Origin: CBDDBH01 sp965225625
GTDB taxonomy: Bacteria; Pseudomonadota; Gammaproteobacteria; JADZEE01
DNA: 64,000 bases
Assembly: GCA_965225625.1 (NCBI GenBank)
Contig: CBDDBH010000005.1
Span: forward strand, 1-64,000
Reading direction: 5' to 3'
How positions within the stretch are numbered: position 1 is the stretch's first letter; the number at the start of each line of letters is the position of its first letter. Below are positions 27,320 through 35,709 of the stretch, piece after piece. The notes below the pieces were generated by a model. It saw only the letters and a list, made by a program, of their open reading frames with translations, ran no database searches and was not told the DNA's origin. Both the position numbers and the translations under genes were made by a program.

Positions 27320-28372
27320 TCAAACTTCGGTAAACAAAGCGTCCTCAGAGAAGCCCTCTCGCTCAAGGATTTGGCGAAGTCTCCTTAGCGCCTCGATTTG
27401 AATTTGTCGAACGCGCTCTCTAGTCACTCCGATTTCGCTGCCGACCTCTTCCAGCGTGCCTATTTCCCGTCCGTGTAATCCAAATCGTCTCTCGACCACG
27501 GCGCGCTGCTTATCGTTGAGCTGGGCTAGCCACGCTTCGATATGCCGCTGCACGTCCTCGTCTTGCAACAGCAATGCGGGATCGATGTTGTGTTCATCCG
27601 GGATGGTATCCAACAGGGAGCGATCAGAGTCCTGGTCTGAAGGAATATCGACCGAAGCAACGCGCTCGTTCAGCCCGAGCATGCGTTTTACGTCCTCGAT
27701 GGGGCGATCGAGCATTTCCGCCACGTCTTCTGGACTCGGCTCACGATCCAGCGTTTGCGCGAGTTGGCGCGCTGCGCGCAGGTACACGTTGATTTCTTTG
27801 ACAACGTGGATAGGCAGGCGGATGGTGCGCGACTGATTCATCAACGCGCGTTCAACTGTCTGGCGAATCCACCATGTTGCGTAGGTGGAAAAACGGAAAC
27901 CAAGTTCGGGATTGAATTTCTCTACGGCCCGGATTAATCCTAAGTTGCCCTCTTCGATTAGGTCCAGCAGCGCCAGACCACGATTCATATAGCGCCGGGC
28001 AATTTTGACGACTAAACGCAAATTGCTCTCTATCATGCGGCTTCGCGCCTGCATGTCCCCGGCCTTGGCGCTGCGTGAGAATTCGACCTCCTGCTCAGCC
28101 GTTAGCAACGGAGAAAATCCAATTTCGGCTAAATACAAACGCGTCGCGTCCAGCTCGCCCTCGGAAAAATTACCCGCCGCATAGGTTGGGACCTCAGGAA
28201 TCGGCTCCTCCTCCTCAGCATCCTCGCTTGCCGCGTCGAATTGCGCTGCAATCAGCTCCACTTCAGTGTCAGGGGCAGCATTACCTTGCTCGCGCAACGC
28301 TTCAGGCGTTGACGAGTCCCCAACATTCGCGCCGGCGGGCGGCGTATCCGATTTACGTTTGTTACCCGCCAT
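27320..28372 (-). CDS. rpoS: RNA polymerase sigma factor RpoS
   Basis: Stationary-phase and general stress sigma factor. It has 350 residues with an acidic N-terminal extension (EDAEEEEPIPEVP), region 1.2/2 (LYLAEIGFSPLLTAEQEVEF, ARRYMNRGLALLDLIEEGN, FSTYATWWIRQTVERAL) and region 4.2 (GTLEEVGSEIGVTRERVRQI). It lies downstream of nlpD with 99 bp between, as in Enterobacteria and Pseudomonas, where an rpoS promoter lies inside nlpD. Confidence 0.95.
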   Translation of the reverse strand: MAGNKRKSDTPPAGANVGDSSTPEALREQGNAAPDTEVELIAAQFDAASEDAEEEEPIPEVPTYAAGNFSEGELDATRLYLAEIGFSPLLTAEQEVEFSRSAKAGDMQARSRMIESNLRLVVKIARRYMNRGLALLDLIEEGNLGLIRAVEKFNPELGFRFSTYATWWIRQTVERALMNQSRTIRLPIHVVKEINVYLRAARQLAQTLDREPSPEDVAEMLDRPIEDVKRMLGLNERVASVDIPSDQDSDRSLLDTIPDEHNIDPALLLQDEDVQRHIEAWLAQLNDKQRAVVERRFGLHGREIGTLEEVGSEIGVTRERVRQIQIEALRRLRQILEREGFSEDALFTEV

Positions 28373-28471
28373 TATAATTTTCGGGTGCGCTCGCCACGGG
28401 TTCGGCGTGCTTGCCGGGTAAAATTCGCGAAAGTTGCGTTCATGAGCACGCAGACTAACCGGCGTCGCCGG

Positions 28472-29311
28472 CTAAGAGGATTTGGGTAGATATTGCAGCG
28501 GTGGAACGGGTTTACCGTTGCGACGGATCTCGAAGTGCAACATGACCTCTTTAGCATTCGAGCTCCCCATCTCGGCAATTTTCTGCCCACCAGACACGCT
28601 TGTGCCTTCTTCGACAACGATGCTGTCGTTATGCGCGTAGGCGCTTAGAAAGACATCGTTATGCTTAATGATAATAAGCTTTCCATATCCGATAAGTCCA
28701 CTGCCGCTATACACCACGGTACCGGGCGCAGCGGCGCGTATCGCCTGCCCACGTACACCGCGGATCTCCAGTCCTTTGCGGCCTAATGTCGAGTCTACGT
28801 TGCGATGCTTGCCGTCGGCCGGCCACCGCCAACTAATGCGCGTTGCCGGCTGTGGTTTGGCTTTCGGCCGCACTGGAAGCGGCGCAGGTTCAGTCGCTTT
28901 GGGGGCCGTCGGGGTAGAACGTGGCGGTTGCCGCGGCCGCGGACGCAACAACAGACGATCACTGGGGTAAATAAGGTAAGGTGGCTTGATGCCGTTCCAT
29001 CTAGCCAGCTCCCGGTAGTCTAAATGGTAGCGCCAGGCTACCGCGTACAGGGTATCTCCGCGGTGCACTGTATGAAATGCGGGAATTCGCTGACTTCTTG
29101 TCGTGCCAATGCTCTTGGGCGCAGCGCCGCTACGTTCGACTTCGGCGCGCGCAACGGGTTGCGCCTGTTTGCCGACGACGGGTGCCTTAGCCGAGCCGGC
29201 GCAAGCCTGTAGCAACAACAACACGAACAGCGCCGATACGAGATGCAGATAAATTCTCGACCCACTCCAGCTGGCCGTGGTTCCGTGATCATTGCATCGA
29301 TTGGCTCGCAT
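28472..29311 (-). CDS. nlpD: LysM/LytM-domain lipoprotein NlpD
   Basis: Outer-membrane lipoprotein that activates septal amidase. It has 279 residues with a signal and lipobox (LFVLLLLQACAGS), a LysM domain (HTVHRGDTLYAVAWRYHLDY, then RELARWNG), a Pro-rich linker and a C-terminal LytM/M23 fold (GKLIIIKHNDVFLSAYAHND, MLHFEIRRNGKPV). The first metal-ligand motif is degenerate (GLEIRG where active M23 enzymes have HxGxD), as in activator-type NlpD. It sits between pcm (6 bp upstream) and rpoS. Confidence 0.92.
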   Translation of the reverse strand: MRANRCNDHGTTASWSGSRIYLHLVSALFVLLLLQACAGSAKAPVVGKQAQPVARAEVERSGAAPKSIGTTRSQRIPAFHTVHRGDTLYAVAWRYHLDYRELARWNGIKPPYLIYPSDRLLLRPRPRQPPRSTPTAPKATEPAPLPVRPKAKPQPATRISWRWPADGKHRNVDSTLGRKGLEIRGVRGQAIRAAAPGTVVYSGSGLIGYGKLIIIKHNDVFLSAYAHNDSIVVEEGTSVSGGQKIAEMGSSNAKEVMLHFEIRRNGKPVPPLQYLPKSS

Positions 29312-29317
29312 GCGGTA

Positions 29318-29977
29318 CTAACCGACGCCTTCGAGCAGAGGCACAAAGCTCACCCACTCCAGAAAATGTTCCTCGTAGCCACTTTGCGTGCGCAGGATCG
29401 CGAGCAGCTGTTGATTGCCCGGTGAGCCGACCGGAATAACGAGTTTTCCGCCCACCCGCAACTGCTCGCGTAATCCGTCGGGAACGCCGAGTGGAGCAGC
29501 AGCTACGAGGATTGCGTCGTACGGAGCGTATTTCAACCAACCCTCGCGGCCATCGCCGTGCCGCACCCGTACGTTGTTGTATTTCAATTCGTGCATACGC
29601 TCACGCAGCTTGTGTGCCAGGGTAGCGATTCGCTCGATCGTCACAACCCGTTCACACAACTGCGCAAGTATCGCTGCCTGATAGCCGCAGCCGCCGCCAA
29701 TCTCCAACACATTGTTCACATTGTCACCGTCGACCAACGCTTCGGTCATGCAGGCAACAATGTAGGGTTGCGATATGGTCTGGCCATGACCGATGGGAAG
29801 CGCACTATTCTCGTAGGCGCGGCTTGCAAGCGCTTCATCTACAAACACATGACGGGGAGTGCGGCCAATAACTTCGAGAACTTGCGGCGACTTGATACCC
29901 ATGTCGCGGAGTCGGGCCACCAGGCGATTGCGGGCTCGCTGGGAAGTCATACCAATTCCGCGCAGATCAGCGCTCAT
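29318..29977 (-). CDS. pcm: Protein-L-isoaspartate O-methyltransferase, cytoplasmic
   Basis: SAM-dependent repair of isoaspartyl residues in aged proteins. It has about 219 residues. The signature is ALPIGHGQTISQPYIVACMT, with the SAM motif VLEIGGGCGYQAAILAQL and LVIPVGSPGNQQL at the C-terminus. The ATG at 29977 overlaps the end of surE; an internal ATG at 29950 (MTSQRARNRLV) is an alternative. A second, secreted homologue is at 43238-43966. Confidence 0.95.
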   Translation of the reverse strand: MSADLRGIGMTSQRARNRLVARLRDMGIKSPQVLEVIGRTPRHVFVDEALASRAYENSALPIGHGQTISQPYIVACMTEALVDGDNVNNVLEIGGGCGYQAAILAQLCERVVTIERIATLAHKLRERMHELKYNNVRVRHGDGREGWLKYAPYDAILVAAAPLGVPDGLREQLRVGGKLVIPVGSPGNQQLLAILRTQSGYEEHFLEWVSFVPLLEGVG

Positions 29978-30728
29978 CAATTTCAGTACCGGCTAGCCAC
30001 TGCGAAACGGTATCGAGCGCACCATAATGTGTCAAATCAAGCTGCAATGGGGTAACGGAAACATATCCATTTTCAATTGCATGGAAATCGGTCCCCGGTC
30101 CTGCATCCTGAGCTCCGCCTGGCGAGCCTACCCAATAAATGGTTCTGCCTTGGGGATCCTTAGCCACGATCACGGGCTCGGACTTGTGTCGATGCCCCAG
30201 ACGGGTAACAGCGATCCCAGCCAGCTCGGCGACGGGGCAATCAGGAACATTCACATTGAGTAAGGTATCCCGGGACGCAGTTCCGCTGTTCATGCGTTCA
30301 ATCAGCCGTTCTATCACACGCGCTGCGCTGGCGTAATGAACTTTTGAATCGCCTGCCAACGACACGGCAATCGAAGGATAACCAAACGAACGTCCTTCGA
30401 TTGCGGCAGCCACGGTACCCGAGTAAAGAACGTCATCACCGAGATTACCGCCGGCATTAATGCCGGAAATCACAATATCCGGCTCTTGCTCCAACAACGC
30501 TGTTACCGCCAGATGCACGCAATCCGTCGGCGTGCCATTGACCACGTAAAAACCATTGCGCGCCTGATAGGCTCGCAGCGGCGCGTCAAGTGTCAAGGAA
30601 TTGCTTGCCCCGCTGCGATTGCGATCTGGCGCGACGACAGCAACCTCACCAATCGCGGAAAGTGTGTCGGCGAGTATGCTTAATCCGGGGGCCTGGTAGC
30701 CATCGTCATTGCTTACGAGAAAAAACAC
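29967..30728 (-). CDS. surE: 5'/3'-nucleotidase SurE
   Basis: Stationary-phase survival phosphatase acting on nucleoside monophosphates. I chose the GTG at 30728, preceded by GGAGG nine bases upstream, because the protein then starts FFLVSNDDGYQAPGL, the conserved metal-binding beginning. The 11 extra residues to 30761 look unrelated. There are further motifs VVNGTPTDCVHLA and VISGINAGGNLGDDVLYSGTVAAA. It is 253 residues, the first gene of surE-pcm-nlpD-rpoS. Confidence 0.95.
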   Translation of the reverse strand: MFFLVSNDDGYQAPGLSILADTLSAIGEVAVVAPDRNRSGASNSLTLDAPLRAYQARNGFYVVNGTPTDCVHLAVTALLEQEPDIVISGINAGGNLGDDVLYSGTVAAAIEGRSFGYPSIAVSLAGDSKVHYASAARVIERLIERMNSGTASRDTLLNVNVPDCPVAELAGIAVTRLGHRHKSEPVIVAKDPQGRTIYWVGSPGGAQDAGPGTDFHAIENGYVSVTPLQLDLTHYGALDTVSQWLAGTEIDER

Positions 30729-30778
30729 GTTGCGGCCTCCGGCAATTGGGCGGTAGTCCAAACCACGCTCAAGAATCT

Positions 30779-30929
30779 AGTGCTCCAACAACCCAATATT
30801 GATGGATTCAGCGTTCCCGTGGTGTTTCGCAGCAAGGCGCAGTGCGCAGGGAATGGCCATAGCCCTTGTCAAGCGCTGCAACGAAGCGGCGGGACACCAC
30901 GGGAGCGCCCTGTGGGTTGTTGGAGCACT
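30779..30929. repeat. 151-bp imperfect palindrome (MITE-like element)
   Basis: The ends are a perfect 17-bp inverted repeat (AGTGCTCCAACAACCCA at 30779-30795; its complement at 30913-30929). Inside, GCGTTCCCGTGGTGTTTCGC pairs with GCGGGACACCACGGGAGCGC, leaving a 9-base bulge on one side and a short centre. The whole could fold as one long hairpin. It carries no ORF and lies between argF and surE on the same strand. The ends do not fit the integron attC consensus. Confidence 0.75.
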
Positions 30930-30958
30930 AGTTAACGCCTTGCCGCTCTCGCCACTGG

Positions 30959-31852
30959 TCAATCCGCTAACAGAAACTCCAATAACGCTTTTTGCGCATG
31001 CAGCCGATTTTCCGCCTCGTCCCACACCACGCTGGCGGGATGTTCGAGCATGTCCTCACTGATCTCCTCACCCCGGTGCGCAGGAAGACAATGCATAAAC
31101 ACTACGTCAGGCTGCGCGACGGACAAGAGCTTCTCGTTTACTTGGAACGGTGCGAAAGCTTCGGCACGTTTCCGCGCCTCTTCTTCCTGTCCCATACTGG
31201 CCCAGACATCGGTGGCGACCATGTGTGCACCGCGCGCGGCTTCTAGTGCGTCGGAAAAAATCTCTACATGTGCAGCACCTTCGCGAACAACGTCGGCGTC
31301 GGGCTCGTAACCCACAGGACAGCCAATGCGCAATTTGAAATCAAAACGTCGCGCCGCGTTGATGTAAGAATTGCACATGTTGTTGCCGTCACCGATCCAC
31401 GCGATTGTCCTGCCGTGAATGGGTCCTCTGTGCTCGCAAAACGTTTGCACGTCGGCGAGCAATTGGCATGGGTGCAGTTGATCTGTCAGACCGTTGATGA
31501 CTGGGACGTGAGAGTGGGCGGCGAAACTTTCTACGCGTTCGTGGGCAAACGTGCGAACCATAATGATATCGACCATCCGCGACAAAACCCTGGCTGTGTC
31601 TTCCGCTTTTTCACCACGACCCAGCTGTGTATCTTTCGGTGAAAGGAAAATGGCATTCCCGCCAAGCTGCGCCATTGCTACTTCGAACGACACACGGGTG
31701 CGGGTAGAGGATTTTTCAAACACCATCGCCATCACGCGATTTTTCAACGGTGTGTAGTCGTTGCTATCGCGCTTGAGCTCGATGGCGCGAGTGATTATCC
31801 CGGTAAGCTCCTCGCCCGACAAATCAAGCAGACTAAGAAAATGCCTGGGCAT
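30959..31852 (-). CDS. argF: Ornithine carbamoyltransferase
   Basis: Forms citrulline from ornithine and carbamoyl phosphate in arginine synthesis. It has 297 residues with the carbamoyl-phosphate motif SSTRTR, HPCQLLADVQTF, and the catalytic HCLP loop (VVFMHCLPAHRGEE). It is 6 bp downstream of argD, so the two form an operon. Confidence 0.97.
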   Translation of the reverse strand: MPRHFLSLLDLSGEELTGIITRAIELKRDSNDYTPLKNRVMAMVFEKSSTRTRVSFEVAMAQLGGNAIFLSPKDTQLGRGEKAEDTARVLSRMVDIIMVRTFAHERVESFAAHSHVPVINGLTDQLHPCQLLADVQTFCEHRGPIHGRTIAWIGDGNNMCNSYINAARRFDFKLRIGCPVGYEPDADVVREGAAHVEIFSDALEAARGAHMVATDVWASMGQEEEARKRAEAFAPFQVNEKLLSVAQPDVVFMHCLPAHRGEEISEDMLEHPASVVWDEAENRLHAQKALLEFLLAD

Positions 31853-31858
31853 CAGATG

Positions 31859-33028
31859 CTACTCGAAATCTCGAACCAGACGGGTAACGCCCTCTGCCAA
31901 GACGCCAAGCTGCTCGTCGTCGATGATCAGCGGCGGCAACAGGCGCACCACCGTATCGGCTGCGACGTTAATCAATAAACCAGCTTCCAGGGCACGGCCT
32001 ACGAGCTCTGTACACGGTTTATTGAGTTCAATACCGATCATTAACCCTTTACCGCGAATATCTTTGACTGCGCTGCAATCGGCCAGCGAGCTACGAAATC
32101 CGTCCACGAGTCGTTCCCCGATCCGCGCGGCCCTGGCAGCAAGCTCATCGCGCTCCATAACGTCCAGCACGGTTAGCGCCGCACGACAGGCGAGCGGATT
32201 ACCGCCGAAGGTCGAAGCATGGGTTCCGGGCTGTAATATCTGGGCCGCCTTTCCACGCGCAAGACACGCACCGATGGGTACACCATTGCCAAGCGACTTC
32301 GCGAGTGTCATCACGTCGGGCAGCACGCCGCTGTGCTGGTAGGCAAACCACTCGCCAGTGCGGCACATGCCGGTCTGAACTTCATCGAGCACCATCAGGC
32401 ATCCGCTCGAATCGCATAATTCGCGAACGGTCCGCAAATAATCGACATCGGGAATGCGCACGCCACCCTCACCCTGGATTGGCTCCACCATGATGGCAAC
32501 AACTCCGGGACGCTGCGCGACAGCGGACGCCATCGCGTCTATGTCGTTATACGGAACTTGCTCGAAGCCCATGAGTAGCGGCTCAAACCCTGCCTGCACT
32601 TTGGGATTGCCGGTTGCGCTGAGCGTCGCCATTGTGCGCCCGTGAAACGAACCCTGCGCTACGATGACGGTAGGCTCGGCGACATCCTTGGCGCGCGCAT
32701 GTAAACGAGTAATTTTTATCGCTGCCTCGTTCGCTTCGGCGCCGGAGTTACAAAAGAAAACATTTTCCATTTGCGCCAGCGCGGTGAGCCTGGAAGCAAG
32801 CTCAGTCTGCAACGGAATCCCGTACAGATTTGAAGTATGGAGCAAAGTGCGTGCCTGATCGGCCAAGGCATCAGCTATCTGCGGGTGGGCGTGTCCGAGA
32901 CCACATACAGCAATGCCGCTAAGGGCGTCCAGATAGCGACGGCCCTGCGTGTCCCACAACCAGGCGCCTTCGCCACGATCAAATGCGACCGGCAGGCGCT
33001 TGTAGGTCGACATTATTGATTCGCTCAT
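31859..33028 (-). CDS. argD: Acetylornithine aminotransferase family protein
   Basis: PLP enzyme converting N-acetylglutamate semialdehyde to N-acetylornithine; the same fold can serve in lysine synthesis. Start ATG 33028 (MSESIMSTYKRLPVAF) gives 389 residues; ATG 33013 is an alternative. Visible are LDALSGIAVCGLGHAHP, NSGAEANEAAIK, the PLP Asp in VLDEVQTGMCRTG and the Schiff-base Lys in TLAKSLGNGVPIGA. It leads argF. Confidence 0.95.
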   Translation of the reverse strand: MSESIMSTYKRLPVAFDRGEGAWLWDTQGRRYLDALSGIAVCGLGHAHPQIADALADQARTLLHTSNLYGIPLQTELASRLTALAQMENVFFCNSGAEANEAAIKITRLHARAKDVAEPTVIVAQGSFHGRTMATLSATGNPKVQAGFEPLLMGFEQVPYNDIDAMASAVAQRPGVVAIMVEPIQGEGGVRIPDVDYLRTVRELCDSSGCLMVLDEVQTGMCRTGEWFAYQHSGVLPDVMTLAKSLGNGVPIGACLARGKAAQILQPGTHASTFGGNPLACRAALTVLDVMERDELAARAARIGERLVDGFRSSLADCSAVKDIRGKGLMIGIELNKPCTELVGRALEAGLLINVAADTVVRLLPPLIIDDEQLGVLAEGVTRLVRDFE

Positions 33029-33061
33029 ACGCAAGCGGCCCACATAGACTCTCAAGCAAAC

Positions 33062-33093
33062 AAAAAAACAAGCCCGGCGGTGAGCCGGGCTTC
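33062..33093 (-). terminator. Rho-independent terminator of the PuuD-like gene
   Basis: On the minus strand AAGCCCGGC-TCAC-CGCCGGGCTT is followed by GTTTTTTTG, about 30 bp after the stop of the membrane protein gene. It separates that gene from argD. Confidence 0.85.
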
Positions 33094-33123
33094 GAACTCA
33101 ACCATAAAAACGAATTGTTGTCT

Positions 33124-33648
33124 TTACATCGGCAAACCGTGCGATCCACCCGCCATGCACATGAGCATGGGGATCGATAACAACGTGTTAGTTCGAGATG
33201 CAAGCGCGGCGACACGGCGCGATTTAGCTTTCTCGTCGTCGGTCGCGGGCACCATTCCCAGTATCTTCTTTTGATTTGGCCAAATAAGCACCCACACATT
33301 GAACAGCATGATCGTACCCATCCAGGCTCCAAAACCGATCGTCGTCAACGCAACGTTGTTCTGGCCTATGCCAAGCGCGAATGCACCCATAAAGGAAAAT
33401 TGCGGCGCGGCCGCGAGGTATACAGCGCCGGTGACCCAGGTTGCCACGGCTGCCCAGCGAAACCATAACAATGCGCGGGGCGCTACGTATTTACCGATGG
33501 CGGCCGGACCAGGTCCATCTTTATCAGCGTTGGCCGCGGCCATCGCGGGTGTTTGTACAAAATTAAAGTAATACAACAACCCAATCCAGGTAATCCCGGA
33601 CAGAATGTGCAGCCATCGATCGATAGCTAAATGTGTAATCGAATCCAT
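33124..33648 (-). CDS. PuuD-like (Urate_ox_N-related) integral membrane protein
   Basis: A 174-residue protein with four or five hydrophobic segments (WLHILSGITWIGLLYYFNFV; LLWFRWAAVATWVTGAVYLA; IGFGAWMGTIMLFNVWVLIW). It resembles the membrane part of PuuD urate hydroxylases but lacks the C-terminal cytochrome c domain, so it is not a complete urate oxidase. A haem-binding or electron-transfer role is possible through the conserved His and Trp residues. Start ATG 33648 has GGAG eight bases upstream; the open frame runs further upstream without homology. A terminator follows. Confidence 0.72.
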   Translation of the reverse strand: MDSITHLAIDRWLHILSGITWIGLLYYFNFVQTPAMAAANADKDGPGPAAIGKYVAPRALLWFRWAAVATWVTGAVYLAAAPQFSFMGAFALGIGQNNVALTTIGFGAWMGTIMLFNVWVLIWPNQKKILGMVPATDDEKAKSRRVAALASRTNTLLSIPMLMCMAGGSHGLPM

Positions 33649-33695
33649 TACTCCATCCCCCTTGTCGTTGTCCCAGGAACAGCAGCTCGGCGAGC

Positions 33696-33791
33696 TCAGG
33701 CGCCGGCTATGGCCTTGATGACGAACACTAATACAATTGACAGGACAAATCCGGATACGATAGTGCCTGTTATAGAATCGAGTGGATTCAT
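33696..33791 (-). CDS. Small single-pass membrane protein (31 aa)
   Basis: ATG 33791 to TGA 33696 reads MNPLDSITGTIVSGFVLSIV then LVFVIKAIAGA. It has a strong GAGGGGGG ribosome site six bases before the ATG. Nearly the whole chain is one hydrophobic helix. It lies 47 bp upstream of the PuuD-like gene in the same direction, so it may be a small partner subunit. No family is recognised; support is the ribosome site, composition and position. Confidence 0.55.
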   Translation of the reverse strand: MNPLDSITGTIVSGFVLSIVLVFVIKAIAGA

Positions 33792-33925
33792 CGCATACCC
33801 CCCTCTTAATACAACACGGTGATACCTTAACCAGCGGCGTCATAATGCTGGCAGGAACGAGGCTAGATTGTCGGCTATTTTGGCTGTTGGTTGCAAGTTG
33901 CAGCGGCATAGTGCGCAGCTTATTA

Positions 33926-34044
33926 ACCCCTCATCCTGACCTTCTTCCGCAAGGGGAGACGGGACCCGTGGTTTAAGATCAGCGAGTCATTTGCCCTCGA
34001 AAGCCCCCCTCGGCCCTCGCGCGAGAGGGGTTGGGGTGAGGGGG
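33926..34044. repeat. Palindromic intergenic repeat, copy 1 of 3
   Basis: It begins ACCCCTCATCCTGACC, contains GGGGAGACGGGACCCGTGG and ends CGCGAGAGGGGTTGGGGTGAGG, so the ends are complementary (CCCTCA...TGAGGG). Related units are at 48141 and 61034. It occupies the middle of the 358-bp gap between the small membrane ORF and grxD; the rest of that gap shows nothing clear. Confidence 0.8.
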
Positions 34045-34149
34045 TAAAAAGTGATCCCCCAAACGAGATTCTTTTGCTTTACTAGGCCTGCCAGATTAGA
34101 CTGCGTCTAATTATCTCGGTAAACGATTGCAAGCTGAGGACGGATTTAA

Positions 34150-34479
34150 ATGGATATTCTTGAGCAGCTTAAAGAGGCGGTTGAGAGCAATCCAGTCGTC
34201 TTGTTTATGAAAGGCAACCCGCAAGCTCCGCAATGCGGTTTTTCCAAGCGTACGGCCGAAGCGCTGAAAGCCTGCGGTGCCGAATTTGCCTACGTTGATG
34301 TGCTGTCGGAACCGATGATTCGCCAACATTTACCGCAGTTTTCGCAATGGCCGACCTTCCCGCAGGTGTTTATAGGCGGCGAGTTAGTTGGCGGCTGCGA
34401 CATCGTGATGGATTTATATCAGCGCGGTGAACTCCAGCAAATGGTGCAGACAGCGACAACCGCAAGCGTGGAGCCGTAA
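34150..34479 (+). CDS. grxD: Monothiol glutaredoxin Grx4 family
   Basis: Binds and transfers 2Fe-2S clusters with glutathione. It has 109 residues with the monothiol active site CGFS (PQCGFSKRTAEAL), preceded by FMKGNPQAP, and with WPTFPQVFIGGELVGGCDI, which binds glutathione. It is a stand-alone gene between the repeat element and convergent dnaQ. Confidence 0.96.
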   Translation: MDILEQLKEAVESNPVVLFMKGNPQAPQCGFSKRTAEALKACGAEFAYVDVLSEPMIRQHLPQFSQWPTFPQVFIGGELVGGCDIVMDLYQRGELQQMVQTATTASVEP

Positions 34480-34493
34480 GGTCGGATAGTCTC

Positions 34494-35216
34494 TCATGAG
34501 GCGCTATCCGCGCCTTGCAACCACACGCACTTCCCGGTGCTGATTTCATCGATGATCGCCAGGCATTCGTCGTGCGCGGCTAATTCCTCGGCGGTCGGTT
34601 CTATGATCCGCAATGGCGAACGGTCCGCATTAACAACCCGTTCTCTAGTCCCACCCGTTTCGGCATTGCCGACGTTGTCATCAAACCCCAAGACCGCCTG
34701 ACCGCCGGTCATGGCCAGGTACACTTCCGCAAGAATTTCTGCGTCCAGCAACGCCCCATGCAGCCGGCGCCGGGAGTCGTCTACTTCGTAACGTCGGCAC
34801 AATGCGTCCAAACTATTGCGTTGACCGGGATGTATTTCGCGCGCAAGTTGCAGGGTGTCGAGAATCGTGCAGTGGTCCTCGATGCGTCCCCACGATTCGC
34901 CCAGGCGCCGGAGCTCCGCGTTAATAAAAGCGACATCAAACGGGGCATTGTGAATGACCAGCTCGGCGCCATGCACAAACTCGAGGAACTTACTTGCGAT
35001 ATCCGCGAACCGCGGCTTGTCTCGAAGAAACTCATTGGTAATCCCATGTACTTCCAATGCGGAATCGTCGCTATCACGCTCCGGCCACAGATATTGCTGG
35101 TACACCCGATCGGTCGGGCGGCGATTCACAATTTCAATGCAGCCGATCTCAATTATGCGATGATCTTGCTCGGGCTCCAGACCGGTCGTTTCCGTATCGA
35201 GTATGACTTGGTGCAT
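34494..35216 (-). CDS. dnaQ: DNA polymerase III epsilon subunit (proofreading exonuclease)
   Basis: 3'-5' proofreading subunit of the replicative polymerase. It has 240 residues. ExoI is ILDTETTGLEPEQDHRIIEI, ExoII is IHNAPFDVAFINAELRRLG, ExoIII is HGALLDAEILAEVYLAMTGG. It follows rnhA on the same strand with 11 bp between, whereas in E. coli these two genes are adjacent but divergent. Confidence 0.96.
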   Translation of the reverse strand: MHQVILDTETTGLEPEQDHRIIEIGCIEIVNRRPTDRVYQQYLWPERDSDDSALEVHGITNEFLRDKPRFADIASKFLEFVHGAELVIHNAPFDVAFINAELRRLGESWGRIEDHCTILDTLQLAREIHPGQRNSLDALCRRYEVDDSRRRLHGALLDAEILAEVYLAMTGGQAVLGFDDNVGNAETGGTRERVVNADRSPLRIIEPTAEELAAHDECLAIIDEISTGKCVWLQGADSAS

Positions 35217-35227
35217 TAGCGCTCCAA

Positions 35228-35677
35228 TCAGACGTGGCTCAGCAATTCATCGATGCCACGGTTTGCCAACATATCGGCATGTTCGTTTTCTAAGTGTCCG
35301 GCGTGACCTTTAACCCATTGCCAATCGATCGCGTGCTGTTGTGCAAGGCTCTCGAGTTGCTGCCACAGATCGACGTTTTTAACCGGCTTCTTACTGGCTG
35401 TGCGCCATCCGCGTCGCTTCCATTGCGGTAACCATTCGGTTAGTCCTTTCTTGACGTAGATTGAATCGGTGGTCAATCGAACCTGACTCGGCCGAGTCAA
35501 CGCTTCAAGCGCCTTAATCGCCGCTATCAGTTCCATACGATTGTTCGTCGTTTGCATTTCGCCGCCGTATAGTTCTCTCTCAATACCGTCATAACGCAGC
35601 AATGCCCCCCAGCCACCAGGCCCAGGGTTGCCGCGACAGGCGCCGTCGGTAAACACTTCAACAATTCTACTCGGCAT
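35228..35677 (-). CDS. rnhA: Ribonuclease HI
   Basis: Cuts RNA in RNA-DNA hybrids. It has 149 residues with the catalytic Asp in VFTDGACRGNPGPGGWG, the Glu in NNRMELIAAIKALEAL, the Asp in TDSIYVKKGLTEWL and the final His/Asp region GHAGHLENEHADMLANRG. It is co-oriented with dnaQ and the methyltransferase gene upstream. Confidence 0.97.
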   Translation of the reverse strand: MPSRIVEVFTDGACRGNPGPGGWGALLRYDGIERELYGGEMQTTNNRMELIAAIKALEALTRPSQVRLTTDSIYVKKGLTEWLPQWKRRGWRTASKKPVKNVDLWQQLESLAQQHAIDWQWVKGHAGHLENEHADMLANRGIDELLSHV

Positions 35678-35709
35678 AGCGCGTCAACGAGTGTGGGTGC
35701 TCGACTGGC

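Noticed and set aside
30779..30929. Integron attC site
   Set aside because: The ends CTCCAAC/GTTGGAG do not fit RYYYAAC/GTTRRRY exactly and no cassette ORF or integrase is present.
33124..33648. Urate hydroxylase PuuD as a full functional assignment
   Set aside because: Only the membrane part is present; the cytochrome c domain and other purine genes are absent, so I kept a family-level name.
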